64,000 nucleotides of DNA from Pseudoalteromonas xiamenensis (GTDB lineage: Bacteria; Pseudomonadota; Gammaproteobacteria; Enterobacterales; Alteromonadaceae). Both the position numbers and the translations under genes were made by a program. The stretch is from the NCBI RefSeq assembly GCF_042431545.1, contig NZ_JBHLYX010000031.1; one strand, written 5' to 3'. The notes under the pieces are model-generated. The model was not told where the DNA came from. It did not search any database and saw only the letters and a program-made list of their open reading frames with translations. Positions 26,023 to 35,095 of the stretch are shown in pieces. How positions within the stretch are numbered: the first letter of the stretch is position 1; every line of letters starts with the position of its first letter.

Positions 26023-27132
26023 TCAGTTTTCGCTTTTCAGTGCCCTAGCGATAAGTTCTGCCCGTCGAGTATCGATAGCTTCCTTAATTTGTGGCCCTTT
26101 TAGTCCAGCGTCGATGAACGCCTTCGCCGTGACGCCCTTTGCTAGTTCAAATGCCTTACTTAACGTATCGACGGAGTTATGTCCTATATGAAGCGTATCG
26201 TACAGCTGAATTAATAAAGAAAAGCGCTCAGGCCTGCGGTATAGGTCAAACGTATTAAACACCGACGCGACGGCTTCAGGATGTAATTGTGCAATCCCAT
26301 CGCAGTTGAGCTCATGGTAGATATTCAGAGCCAGCGTTTGCTGATTGGGCAGTTTTAAATGCGCAGCAAGTTCCTCAATCTCTTCCGATGACAACCAGTG
26401 TGCAAGAACGGCGAAGCTGACTTCGCTATCATAATGGTGTTGATGCGCGAAATGTTGCTGTTTTTCAATTTTTTCGAATACCGTGTCGCTCCATTTCGAT
26501 GCTATCGCCGAACAGATATAACCTAATGCACCAAACGAGTTTAGTAACGCTAGAAACGTCGCAAATTCGCCATCTTTTATCGACTTCTCACATTCAAGCC
26601 AAACACGTTCAATCGTTAATGTGTTGAGTTCACCTGCTTGAACCATCGATGTGATGAGTTTGCGGGTATCGTCTGCGATAACGAATCCGAGAGCTCGGTA
26701 GCGAGCGGTAAATCTCGCGACACGGAGAATTCGTAATGGATCTTCGCTGAAAGCCTCACTGACATGTCGAATTAATCGCTGGTTTAAGTCAGCTTGACCA
26801 CCATAGGGATCAATTAATGAGCCATCTTCTGCTTTTGCTATAGCATTGATTGTGAGGTCGCGCCGCCCAAGATCTTCTTCAAGCGTTATATCGGGCGAAA
26901 AGTCACAGATAAAACCGGTATATCCTTGCCCTTGCTTGCGCTCGGTGCGTGCAAGTGCGTATTCTTCTTTGGTTTTTGGGTGCAAAAAGACAGGAAAATC
27001 TCTACCAACTTGGGTGAAGCCTGTTTTAAGCATGTGTTCGGGTGTACTGCCAACCACCACGTAATCGTGCTCAGTGACCTTTCGGCCGAGCAATTCGTCG
27101 CGGACAGCTCCGCCAACTAAATAAACTTGCAT
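26023..27132 (-). CDS. cca: CCA tRNA nucleotidyltransferase
   Basis: Adds or repairs the 3' CCA end of tRNA. The 369 residues begin with the nucleotidyltransferase core (VYLVGGAVRDELLGR, then the metal motif EHDYVVVG), RRDLTINAIA, and the RILRVARFTARY neck. It is shorter than E. coli Cca (412), and I see no intact His-Asp motif of the C-terminal HD phosphohydrolase domain, so the extra phosphatase activities are probably absent. Start is the ATG at 27132. It diverges from gspA with 90 bases between starts. Confidence 0.95.
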   Translation of the reverse strand: MQVYLVGGAVRDELLGRKVTEHDYVVVGSTPEHMLKTGFTQVGRDFPVFLHPKTKEEYALARTERKQGQGYTGFICDFSPDITLEEDLGRRDLTINAIAKAEDGSLIDPYGGQADLNQRLIRHVSEAFSEDPLRILRVARFTARYRALGFVIADDTRKLITSMVQAGELNTLTIERVWLECEKSIKDGEFATFLALLNSFGALGYICSAIASKWSDTVFEKIEKQQHFAHQHHYDSEVSFAVLAHWLSSEEIEELAAHLKLPNQQTLALNIYHELNCDGIAQLHPEAVASVFNTFDLYRRPERFSLLIQLYDTLHIGHNSVDTLSKAFELAKGVTAKAFIDAGLKGPQIKEAIDTRRAELIARALKSEN

Positions 27133-27222
27133 GGGTCTGTTCCAAAAATTAGCAAACAAGGTTTTAACTTATTGCGGTTTTTTGCCATCATAGGGCACAT
27201 CATAACAAGAAAGAGAATTGCA

Positions 27223-28137
27223 GTGTATTTAGGTTATTTTGGTTTATCGGAAAAACCCTTCTCCATTGCGCCCAATCCTGAGTATTTGTTTTTAAGTGAA
27301 CGTCACAAAGAAGCACTGGCTCATCTTCAATATGGTTTGGGTGATGCTGGTGGTTTTGTGCTGCTTACTGGGGAAGTTGGCACGGGTAAAACAACAATCA
27401 CGCGAACATTGTTAAGTTCGCTTCCAGAAAACACGGAAGTGGCGTTTATCCTAAATCCGACGTTGTCTGCGCATGAATTGTTAGAAAGTATCTGTGATGA
27501 ATTGACGATACCCGTTGAAAAAGGGGCCACGCTCAAACAGTTGACCGATAGCATCAAAGCCAAGCTGCTCGCAAATCATGCTGCGGGTGGCCACACAATG
27601 CTTATCATTGATGAAGCACAACACTTAGCGCCAGAGGTCCTTGAGCAGCTCAGATTACTGACGAATCTTGAAACGGATCACAAAAAATTACTGCAAATCG
27701 TGCTGGTGGGTCAGCCTGAATTGCAGCAATTGCTGCAACGGACGGAACTTCGTCAGTTGGCACAAAGGATCACTGCTCGTTACCATTTATTGCCGCTAAC
27801 TCAGGTGCAGGTATTTGATTATATTCAACATCGTTTACATAAAGCAGGCTGCAATAAGGCGCTTTTCGAGCCAACGGCCGTTGAATTAATGTATGAATTA
27901 ACCGCCGGTATTCCTCGCTTGATCAACCTCTTGGCTGACCGCTGTTTATTAGGTGCTTTTTCGCAGCATCAAATGGTGGTGTCAAAGGCCATCGTGAAAC
28001 AAGCCGCGGAAGAGGCGCTACCAACGGCCGTGTTATCGAGCCAATCATCCGCGGTAAGTTCTTCGATAAATTGGTTACCTTACGTTGCCTTTCCTTGTTT
28101 GTTTTTGGTCGGTTTTGCCGCCGCGTATTGGAGTTAA
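27223..28137 (+). CDS. gspA: General secretion pathway ATPase GspA (ExeA-type)
   Basis: AAA ATPase that, with GspB, helps the type II secretin assemble across peptidoglycan in Aeromonas and Vibrio. The 304 residues have the family start YLGYFGLSEKPFSIAPNP, Walker A GEVGTGKTT, Walker B MLIIDEAQHL, and a C-terminal membrane helix (WLPYVAFPCLFLVGFAAAYW). It lacks the periplasmic peptidoglycan-binding domain of long ExeA. The GTG at 27223 has AGAGA about eight bases upstream. gspB follows six bases later. The related pilus protein MshM is an alternative, but the GspB neighbour favours GspA. Confidence 0.88.
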   Translation: MYLGYFGLSEKPFSIAPNPEYLFLSERHKEALAHLQYGLGDAGGFVLLTGEVGTGKTTITRTLLSSLPENTEVAFILNPTLSAHELLESICDELTIPVEKGATLKQLTDSIKAKLLANHAAGGHTMLIIDEAQHLAPEVLEQLRLLTNLETDHKKLLQIVLVGQPELQQLLQRTELRQLAQRITARYHLLPLTQVQVFDYIQHRLHKAGCNKALFEPTAVELMYELTAGIPRLINLLADRCLLGAFSQHQMVVSKAIVKQAAEEALPTAVLSSQSSAVSSSINWLPYVAFPCLFLVGFAAAYWS

Positions 28138-28143
28138 AGCGCG

Positions 28144-29130
28144 ATGAGTTTTGTATCTCAAGCAACGAAAAATATGGAACAGCAGGGGAGTGCTACAAAT
28201 AACCCAATGAATGCGATGATGGAAGCGCGTCTTGCACTTTACCAGACGCGTTTACGTCAAGGTCTATGGTTATTTGCCGCGTTACTTTCTGTAGGCGCTG
28301 GTTTTGCGACGGGGACGTGGGTAAAGCCAACGACTGATTTAACACGTTCAAATTTAAGTGTAGAACAGGTCAAAAAAGAACAGGACAACACGCCTTCTGA
28401 AAAATCAAATCCACCACCACAACCGGTTGTCAAGGAAGCGACAAGCGGACAAGTGGTGACGCAACACGCAATGACCCCCGTTGTACAAAAGGTAGTTACG
28501 GACGCCGCGCAGAATTCTACAGCTCAACATTTTCAATGGGTCTCAGTCCAAGTCGGTGTTGACCAGTTTGGACAGGCCATTTATCAACAACAATTAGTCC
28601 CAGTATCGCAAAATGGCATGGTCACTGTTAACAATCCTCAAGTCTTAACTGCGCCCACTCATCGTGCGAAGGAAGAGCAAACGGAATCACAAGACTTGGA
28701 TGAATTAGCCAAACAGGGATTTCGCATCGTCGGTAAGCCTTTGGAGTCGAGTAATACAGAAACGGCTAAAATGGACTTTCAAGGTGTTTCACCTGAGTTA
28801 CAAGCGGCATTCAATGATGCCGTGGCTGCAACTAAAGACAATCCATCCCAAGAAGTCATCACCGGTTCAAATAATTCAGCTCGTGTTACCCCAATCGAAA
28901 AATTGCCAAGTGGATTTCAGGCAAGTATCCCGCCCATTAAATATCTGACACACATTTATTCGACAGAACCCTCTATGCGTTTTATCAAAATAAATGGTCG
29001 AGAGCTTTATGAAGGTGACAGTATCGGCGCACTACGTGTTGTTGAAATAACACCTGACCTTACCGTGTTCAATTTTGATGGTGTCGAATTCTCTGTCGAA
29101 GCGATGGAAGACTGGCCAAAGTCCCAATAA
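28144..29130 (+). CDS. gspB: General secretion pathway protein GspB
   Basis: A 328-residue bitopic inner membrane protein: a cytoplasmic N-terminus of about 40 residues, one membrane helix (LWLFAALLSVGAGFATGTWV), a long Gln/Pro/Thr-rich periplasmic linker, and the C-terminal GspB domain (KYLTHIYSTEPSMRFIKING, ELYEGDSIGALRVVEI). In the Aeromonas system GspA and GspB form a complex needed to insert the secretin. The pair is separate from any core type II operon in this window. Confidence 0.88.
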   Translation: MSFVSQATKNMEQQGSATNNPMNAMMEARLALYQTRLRQGLWLFAALLSVGAGFATGTWVKPTTDLTRSNLSVEQVKKEQDNTPSEKSNPPPQPVVKEATSGQVVTQHAMTPVVQKVVTDAAQNSTAQHFQWVSVQVGVDQFGQAIYQQQLVPVSQNGMVTVNNPQVLTAPTHRAKEEQTESQDLDELAKQGFRIVGKPLESSNTETAKMDFQGVSPELQAAFNDAVAATKDNPSQEVITGSNNSARVTPIEKLPSGFQASIPPIKYLTHIYSTEPSMRFIKINGRELYEGDSIGALRVVEITPDLTVFNFDGVEFSVEAMEDWPKSQ

Positions 29131-29138
29131 AATAATTG

Positions 29139-29164
29139 AAAAGGCAGCTTATCGCTGCCTTTTT
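29139..29164. terminator. Terminator between gspB and the HD-GYP gene
   Basis: Ten-base perfect stem AAAAGGCAGC / GCTGCCTTTT, loop TTATC, eight bases after the gspB stop. On the minus strand it lies about 40 bases past the HD-GYP stop and ends in TTTT, so it may act both ways. Confidence 0.8.
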
Positions 29165-29205
29165 AATGACCGAATGTTCACGGTCTGTGGCATAAAGCGA
29201 CTGCG

Positions 29206-30438
29206 TTATGGCAACATTGATTGTCTAAAAAAACGAATAAGATCGATACTGAACTCTTCCGGCTTAATCGCGGCGTCCAATTCGTCATCAATCTTTTTAG
29301 AGCTCAAATCAATATCTTGCACAGGTACATAATGCATGTGTTTGGCGCTGTAAAACACTTTCACAACGGGTTTTAAAGGCGCTTCATGATTGCTTTCAGC
29401 AATCACCCCAACTTTAAAACTGCGCAACTTAACTAATGTTCCCACCGGATATAATCCAATACATTGAATAAATTGCGTTACCAGCGATTCATCAAAGTGA
29501 TTTGGACAGTTGTCTTTTAGATACTTGAACGCTTTGATGGGCGTCATGCCAACCTTATAGACACGTTCAGCAGTGAGTGCGTCATAAACATCGACAATAC
29601 TCGCCATTCGAACGTACAAACTGAGGTCATCACCTTTCAAGCGATACGGATAGCCAGTGCCATCCAGTCGTTCATGGTGAAAGCCTGCAATTTGTGAGGC
29701 AATTTCACCTAGGCCCGCAGTTTCCACAATATCGCGACTGTAATTGGCGTGTTGTTGCATTATCGCAAACTCTTCATCCGTTAACTTGCCTGGTTTATGC
29801 AAAATGGCATCTGGTACTTGGATCTTACCGATGTCATGAAGGAGAGCACCGGTTGCGAGTTGCTCAATGATGTCGCGTTCAAGACCTAAATGCTTCGCGA
29901 ATATACTGATTAATATTGAGACATTAAGTGAATGCTCGAGTAAGTAGCTGTCTTTTTCTCGAATACGAGCAATACACGACAGGGCATCTTGATTTCGGAA
30001 GATTGAGTCGATAATGCCATTTGCTGCGGCTTTGAACGGTTCGACATCGATATTGCGCCCATCTCGGATGTCATCAAATGCCTTCTGCTGAAGTTGTTTT
30101 GCCTCATTGTAGAGTTCAACGGCGACATCTAACTCTTTGTCTATTTTCGTTACTTTGTGCCAGGCTTTAGGTTTTTCTTCTAATGTTGGAGTTTCAATAA
30201 CGGGCGTTGAGGACGCTTCAACAATAGGAGCTGCATCAACGGGTTGCTCAGTTTGAAGTGTTTTACTTGGATCAATTTCAACTTCAACAATCCCTGCCGC
30301 AGCAAGCGCTGAAATCGCTTTTTGCGTCTTAACCCAACCTTGGTTTTTAACTTTGACACGACCTGTTTGTCTTGTTACTCGCGCAACAAACATTCCAGGC
30401 TCAAGTTCATTGACATTGATTATTTTCAAGGCTGACAC
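29206..30438 (-). CDS. HD-GYP phosphodiesterase with N-terminal DUF3391
   Basis: A 410-residue predicted c-di-GMP phosphodiesterase. The N-terminal DUF3391 domain (NVNELEPGMFVARVTRQTG) is followed by a Pro/Thr linker and the HD-GYP domain with all key motifs: LLHDIGKIQVPDAIL, GFHHERLDGTGYP and IVDVYDALTAERVYK. It has no receiver or membrane domain. The start is a GTG at 30438; a TTG three codons in is the alternative. It is monocistronic, between two terminators. Confidence 0.9.
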   Translation of the reverse strand: MSALKIINVNELEPGMFVARVTRQTGRVKVKNQGWVKTQKAISALAAAGIVEVEIDPSKTLQTEQPVDAAPIVEASSTPVIETPTLEEKPKAWHKVTKIDKELDVAVELYNEAKQLQQKAFDDIRDGRNIDVEPFKAAANGIIDSIFRNQDALSCIARIREKDSYLLEHSLNVSILISIFAKHLGLERDIIEQLATGALLHDIGKIQVPDAILHKPGKLTDEEFAIMQQHANYSRDIVETAGLGEIASQIAGFHHERLDGTGYPYRLKGDDLSLYVRMASIVDVYDALTAERVYKVGMTPIKAFKYLKDNCPNHFDESLVTQFIQCIGLYPVGTLVKLRSFKVGVIAESNHEAPLKPVVKVFYSAKHMHYVPVQDIDLSSKKIDDELDAAIKPEEFSIDLIRFFRQSMLP

Positions 30439-30589
30439 GATATTACCAGACTAGACTTCGGTCATTTAAGCGTAGCAAAGGATCTGTGGATGATCACCAA
30501 ATTGTCGATGAATATTATCATCCTAAATGATGAATTTTAGACTGGGCTAGTTTTCAGTCTCATGGTGTGAATATTCAATTCACAAAATA

Positions 30590-30618
30590 AAAAAGGGCAT
30601 GAAAATCATGCCCTTTTT
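30590..30618 (-). terminator. Terminator of putA
   Basis: Twelve-base perfect stem (AAAAGGGCATGA / TCATGCCCTTTT) with an AAA loop, about 15 bases past the putA stop. Read on the minus strand it is followed by a long T-rich tract. Confidence 0.88.
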
Positions 30619-30632
30619 CGTTCAACTAAGAC

Positions 30633-33600
30633 TTACTCGTCATCTTCAACCAATGTCATGAGTGACGTGTTACCACCTGAAGCTGTGGTGTCGATACTCA
30701 CAGTCTTTTCTGTCACTAAACGTGTCAGAAGGTTGTCGTAGTGAAGCGCACTGATCACTGGCAAAATCGCACCGTGACGTGCTGCAAGCTGAGCTGTGAT
30801 GTACGACGTACGGTCACAATTTGTGCTTACCACTGCGGATGTAAGTGTTGGATGTGCAAGTAATGCAGGAAGCTGGTTTAGCTTCGCAACTTGCAAGATC
30901 CCTTCAGAGACACCACATGCCACTAACTTTTCACGAAACGCTACCGCTTCATCGTGGAAAAGATCAGACACTACGGTGATCACTGAGTTACCTGCAGCAA
31001 GTGCTGTAACCACAGACATTACCCAGAAGTTAAATGAGGTGTCTTTATCTGCGTAGCACAACACTGTACCGCGCGGCTCGTAGTACATGATGTTCGATTC
31101 ACCTGTTGGGCCAGGCATCACAACGCCTTTTGACAAGCGTTTTTCAACACGGACAAGTTGCTCACGCGCATCTAGAAGTGTTCTTGCTAAATCATCTGCC
31201 AACGCGTCCATACTGTTTACTGTCGCTAGTTTAGCGAGTAACTGACGCATTACCGATACACGATTTGCAACAGGCATAAAGCGCCAAAGTTTCTCGTCAC
31301 GTTGCGCGTTGCTCATCATGCGATTAACTTGTTCTTGTGCACCTGGAAGTACTTGAAGTTCTTCACCTGCTTTACTGAAATCCGCCTGATCAAAGCGATC
31401 CGCAACCGACGTTTCTTTCACAAGGCGCGTCAAATAATTTGGGCCACCTGCTTTTGGACCCGTACCAGAAAGGCCACGACCACCAAACGGTTGTACGCCA
31501 ACGACAGCACCGATCATGTTACGGTTGATGTACACGTTACCTGCACGCGATTGCTTCGCTAAGTACTGTGCACGCTCTTCGATGCGCGTATGCACACCCA
31601 TGGTTAAGCCAAAACCTGTCGCATTGACTTGGTCGATTACTTTGTCAATTTCACCTGCTTTAAAGCGGATGACGTGAACACATGGACCAAAGACTTCTTT
31701 TTTCAGTACAGATAGATCGGCGATTTCATATAAGCGTGGAGCGAAGAAGTAGCCCGCTTTGTGTTCTTCCGTTAATTCACATTCGTAATGAAGCGTTGCA
31801 TTGCCTTTTAAGTACTCAACGTGCGCATTTAGGGCGTTAAGTGCTTTTTCATCGATAACTGGACCCACATCCGTTTCAAGCAAAGCAGGATCGCCAATGT
31901 GAAGTTCTTGCATCGCGCCTTTGATCATTCGGATCACTTTATCCGCGATTTCTGATTGCACGAATAAAACGCGAAGCGCAGAACAGCGTTGGCCAGCACT
32001 TTGGAAGCCTGATGAAATGACGTCGTCAACAACTTGTTCAGGTAGTGCCGTTGAGTCAACGATCATACAGTTTTGGCCACCCGTTTCAGCGATAAGTGGA
32101 ACTTGTTCGCCACCGCGTGTTGCCAACGTTTGAGAAATACGAGTTCCCGTTTCTGTTGAACCCGTAAACATAACAGCTTGTACGCGGTTGTCAGGAACAA
32201 TGTGTTCGCCAACTTCACTACCGCGAGCTAATACCGGTTGTACGATAAATTCAGGTAAACCAACTTCGCGCATAAGGTCAATGGTACGAAGGGCAATCAG
32301 TGACGTTTGCTCAGCTGGCTTCGCGATAACCGTATTACCAGTAACGATAGCGGCAGCAACTTGACCTAAGAAAATCGCTAGAGGGAAGTTCCATGGGCTG
32401 ATACATAGCATCACACCACGCGCTTCAAAACGGTCATCTGCACAGAGCTCTTCTGCACGAGCTGCGTAGTAACGACAGAAGTCAACTGCTTCACGCACTT
32501 CGTCAATCGCGTCTTGTGTAACCTTACCGGCTTCTTTAATACACATGGCGATTAGCTCATCGCGGTGACGCTCTAACGCATCTGCGGTGCGACGAAGAAT
32601 ATCAGCACGTTCTTGAACTGGTGTTTTAGTCCACGTTTGGAACGCCGCTTCTGAATTTGCCACTAGCTGCTTCATTTCTTCAGCGCTGTGGTGGCGAATA
32701 CTACCAATCACTTCAGAAAGACGTGCAGGGTTTACCACTGCTTCATGGCCTTCTGGCACATCATCAATGGTTTTTAGATTTTCTTTTACCCACGTTGATA
32801 AATGATCTCGTAGTGGGGTAATAAGGTTGATGTTTGTTAAATCCATGCCTTTTGAGTTGTTACGTTCTTCACCGTATACGTTCAGTGGCATTGTGATTTG
32901 TTTATTACGGCGGTTACGCAGACGTTGTAGTTTTTCAACCGGATCGACAAGTAAGTCTTCAACCGGTTTGTTTTCATCAACAATTGCATTTACGAACGAT
33001 GAGTTCGCACCGTTTTCAAGTAGACGACGAACTAGATATGCTAGCAAATCTTCATGGTGGCCGACCGGCGCGTATACGCGACATTGCACTTTGTCATTGG
33101 TTACCACTTGGTCATACAATGACTCGCCCATGCCGTGAAGACGTTGGAACTCGAAGTTAGAGAATTGGCCATCAGCCAGCTCAAGAATAGTCGCCGCAGA
33201 GTATGCGTTGTGCGTCGCAAATTGAGGGAAAATAACATCGCGGGCTTTCATTAGTTTGATAGCACACGCTTTGTACGATACGTCAGTCGTTGCTTTACGT
33301 GTGAATACCGGGAAGTCTTCTAGGCCGTCAGCTTGTGTCGTCTTAACTTCAGTATCCCAATACGCGCCTTTAACTAGACGCACCATCAATTTACGGCCAA
33401 CACGGCGAGCAAGCGTTTCAAGCCAGTCAATCACGAATGTTGCACGTTTTTGATACGCTTGTACTGCCAGACCAAACCCATTCCAGTTACCAAGTGCATC
33501 ATCAGAGAATACCGCTTCAATGATGTCTAAAGAAATATCTAAACGGTTTGCTTCTTCAGCATCCACGGTAAAACCGATGTCGTACTGTTTAGCTGCAAGT

Positions 33601-34433
33601 GCTAATTCTTTTAGTTTCGGAACAAGCTCTTCCATTACGCGGTCACGGTGTGAAAACTCGTAACGAGGATGGATAGCAGAAAGTTTAACGGAAATACCAG
33701 GGCTCTTAATTGGACCACGACCAGCCGCTGCTTTACCAATGACATGAATTGCCTTCATGTAGCTGTCGAAGTAGCGCTCAGCGTCTGCCATTGTGCGCGC
33801 GCCTTCACCTAGCATATCGTAAGAATAAGCATAGCCTTTTGCTTCTTTTTCTTTTGCACGCTCAACCGCTGATTGGATGGTTGTACCCATGACAAACTGC
33901 TTACCCATGATCTTCATGGCTGTTTGCACAGATTTACGGATTGTTGGTTCACCAACGCGGCCAATTAAACGTTTTAAAACGCCAAATTGTTCTTCTTTAG
34001 AGCGGTCAGCGTAGTTCACCATTTTGCCTGTGACAAGCAGGCCCCACGCCGATGCGTTTACGAAAAGCGAGTCACTGTTACCTAAGTGAGAGAACCAATC
34101 ACCTTTAGTTAGCTTGTCACGGATCAGTTCTTCTTGAGTTTCCTTGTCTGGTACACGTAGTAGTGCTTCAGCAAGACACATCAGTACAACACCTTCTTCA
34201 GAAGAAAGTGAGTATTCATTTAAAAGTGCGTCAACACCGCCTTGACCTTTTTGATCTCTACGGATGTTCAAAACCATCTGGCGAGCGCGTTCCCAAGCAC
34301 GTGTACGAGCTGAGATACCCACTTCTGCCAATGGCAAAATGTGATCGATAACTTGCTCTTCATCGATGCGGTAAAACTCACGGATCTTTTGACGGATCGG
34401 GCACTGCGTCGTTAAGTCGCCATGAAATAGCAT
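30633..34433 (-). CDS. putA: Bifunctional proline dehydrogenase / P5C dehydrogenase PutA
   Basis: Oxidises proline to glutamate at the membrane in two steps. The 1266 residues hold the FAD proline dehydrogenase barrel (GPGISVKLSAIHPRYEFS, VRLVKGAYWD, YAPVGHHEDLLAYLVRRL) and the NAD aldehyde dehydrogenase (SPWNFPLAIFLGQVA, MFTGSTETG, catalytic Cys in SAGQRCSALRV). The N-terminal ribbon-helix-helix repressor domain of E. coli PutA (about 50 residues) is absent, so this PutA should not autoregulate. GAGGG lies eight bases before the ATG. A divergent Lrp-family gene with Lrp-like boxes is the likely regulator. Confidence 0.96.
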   Translation of the reverse strand: MLFHGDLTTQCPIRQKIREFYRIDEEQVIDHILPLAEVGISARTRAWERARQMVLNIRRDQKGQGGVDALLNEYSLSSEEGVVLMCLAEALLRVPDKETQEELIRDKLTKGDWFSHLGNSDSLFVNASAWGLLVTGKMVNYADRSKEEQFGVLKRLIGRVGEPTIRKSVQTAMKIMGKQFVMGTTIQSAVERAKEKEAKGYAYSYDMLGEGARTMADAERYFDSYMKAIHVIGKAAAGRGPIKSPGISVKLSAIHPRYEFSHRDRVMEELVPKLKELALAAKQYDIGFTVDAEEANRLDISLDIIEAVFSDDALGNWNGFGLAVQAYQKRATFVIDWLETLARRVGRKLMVRLVKGAYWDTEVKTTQADGLEDFPVFTRKATTDVSYKACAIKLMKARDVIFPQFATHNAYSAATILELADGQFSNFEFQRLHGMGESLYDQVVTNDKVQCRVYAPVGHHEDLLAYLVRRLLENGANSSFVNAIVDENKPVEDLLVDPVEKLQRLRNRRNKQITMPLNVYGEERNNSKGMDLTNINLITPLRDHLSTWVKENLKTIDDVPEGHEAVVNPARLSEVIGSIRHHSAEEMKQLVANSEAAFQTWTKTPVQERADILRRTADALERHRDELIAMCIKEAGKVTQDAIDEVREAVDFCRYYAARAEELCADDRFEARGVMLCISPWNFPLAIFLGQVAAAIVTGNTVIAKPAEQTSLIALRTIDLMREVGLPEFIVQPVLARGSEVGEHIVPDNRVQAVMFTGSTETGTRISQTLATRGGEQVPLIAETGGQNCMIVDSTALPEQVVDDVISSGFQSAGQRCSALRVLFVQSEIADKVIRMIKGAMQELHIGDPALLETDVGPVIDEKALNALNAHVEYLKGNATLHYECELTEEHKAGYFFAPRLYEIADLSVLKKEVFGPCVHVIRFKAGEIDKVIDQVNATGFGLTMGVHTRIEERAQYLAKQSRAGNVYINRNMIGAVVGVQPFGGRGLSGTGPKAGGPNYLTRLVKETSVADRFDQADFSKAGEELQVLPGAQEQVNRMMSNAQRDEKLWRFMPVANRVSVMRQLLAKLATVNSMDALADDLARTLLDAREQLVRVEKRLSKGVVMPGPTGESNIMYYEPRGTVLCYADKDTSFNFWVMSVVTALAAGNSVITVVSDLFHDEAVAFREKLVACGVSEGILQVAKLNQLPALLAHPTLTSAVVSTNCDRTSYITAQLAARHGAILPVISALHYDNLLTRLVTEKTVSIDTTASGGNTSLMTLVEDDE

Positions 34434-34489
34434 AGGTAAACCCTCAAAGAATTAATTGGGACGATTTTCCGTGCATTCTATATAAAACT

Positions 34490-34504
34490 CAGCAGAATAT
34501 GCTG
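34490..34504. promoter_or_regulatory. Lrp-like box 1, putA side
   Basis: CAGCAGAATATGCTG fits 13 of 15 positions of the E. coli Lrp consensus (YAGHAWATTWTDCTR). It lies 57 bases upstream of putA and 66 bases from the divergent lrp-family start, a position suited to activating putA. Confidence 0.55.
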
Positions 34505-34553
34505 GTTTAATTTTACTAATTACGGTAATTTACGGCTAAATTTTCACGTAACT

Positions 34554-34568
34554 CAGCATAAAATTCTG
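34554..34568. promoter_or_regulatory. Lrp-like box 2, abutting the regulator start
   Basis: CAGCATAAAATTCTG also fits 13 of 15 Lrp consensus positions and ends two bases before the regulator's ATG. It begins 64 bases after box 1, about six helical turns, so both would face the same side of DNA. Its place suggests autoregulation. Confidence 0.55.
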
Positions 34569-34569
34569 T

Positions 34570-35061
34570 ATGACTACTTCAATCAAAACACGTGTGCTTG
34601 ATCGAATTGATTTAGCAATTTTAGACGCCTTACAGAAAAATGGTCGGATTTCGAATGTAAATCTCGCTAAACAGGTTAACTTAAGCCCAAGTCCCTGTCT
34701 GGATAGGGTCAAAAAGTTGGAAGCGGAAGGGTACATAGAAGGTTACACGGCGAGATTGAACCCAACGAGGCTGGGGCAAAACTTAGTTGCGCATGTTGAA
34801 GTAACTTTAAATCGTTCGACCGAAGCTGTGTTCGAGACATTCAAGCAGCATATTCTGCGGGTGCCGCAAGTGGCAGGATGTGACATGGTTGCTGGTGGAT
34901 TTGATTATCTCATTAAAATTCGTGTGCGGGACATGAGTGAGTACCGAGAAGTACTAGGAATTATTGTGGAAATTCCGGGCGTTGCGACGAATCATACGTA
35001 TATGGTGATAGAACACGTCAAACCAGATGTTGGCGTCCAAGTCTTAATGCCAAAAAAATAG
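34570..35061 (+). CDS. Lrp/AsnC-family regulator, probable regulator of putA
   Basis: A 163-residue Lrp-family protein: N-terminal helix-turn-helix (LDRIDLAILDALQKNGRISN, VNLSPSPCLDRVKKLEAEG) and a C-terminal RAM effector-binding domain (VAGCDMVAGGFDYLIKIRVR). It is close to Lrp itself in length and sequence, but its divergence from putA matches the proline-responsive PutR/Lrp activators known beside putA in other proteobacteria. It could still be the global Lrp. Two Lrp-like boxes occupy the intergenic region. Its last codons and stop form the 5' arm of a terminator. Confidence 0.88.
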   Translation: MTTSIKTRVLDRIDLAILDALQKNGRISNVNLAKQVNLSPSPCLDRVKKLEAEGYIEGYTARLNPTRLGQNLVAHVEVTLNRSTEAVFETFKQHILRVPQVAGCDMVAGGFDYLIKIRVRDMSEYREVLGIIVEIPGVATNHTYMVIEHVKPDVGVQVLMPKK

Positions 35062-35084
35062 GCGGTATTGACCGCCTATTTTTT
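35053..35084. terminator. Bidirectional terminator overlapping the Lrp-family stop codon
   Basis: Fourteen-base perfect stem (AAAAAATAGGCGGT / ACCGCCTATTTTTT) with an ATTG loop; the TAG stop is within the 5' arm. It also lies just past the convergent SH3-protein stop, with at least six T on the minus strand. Confidence 0.9.
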
Positions 35085-35095
35085 GATAATACGAA

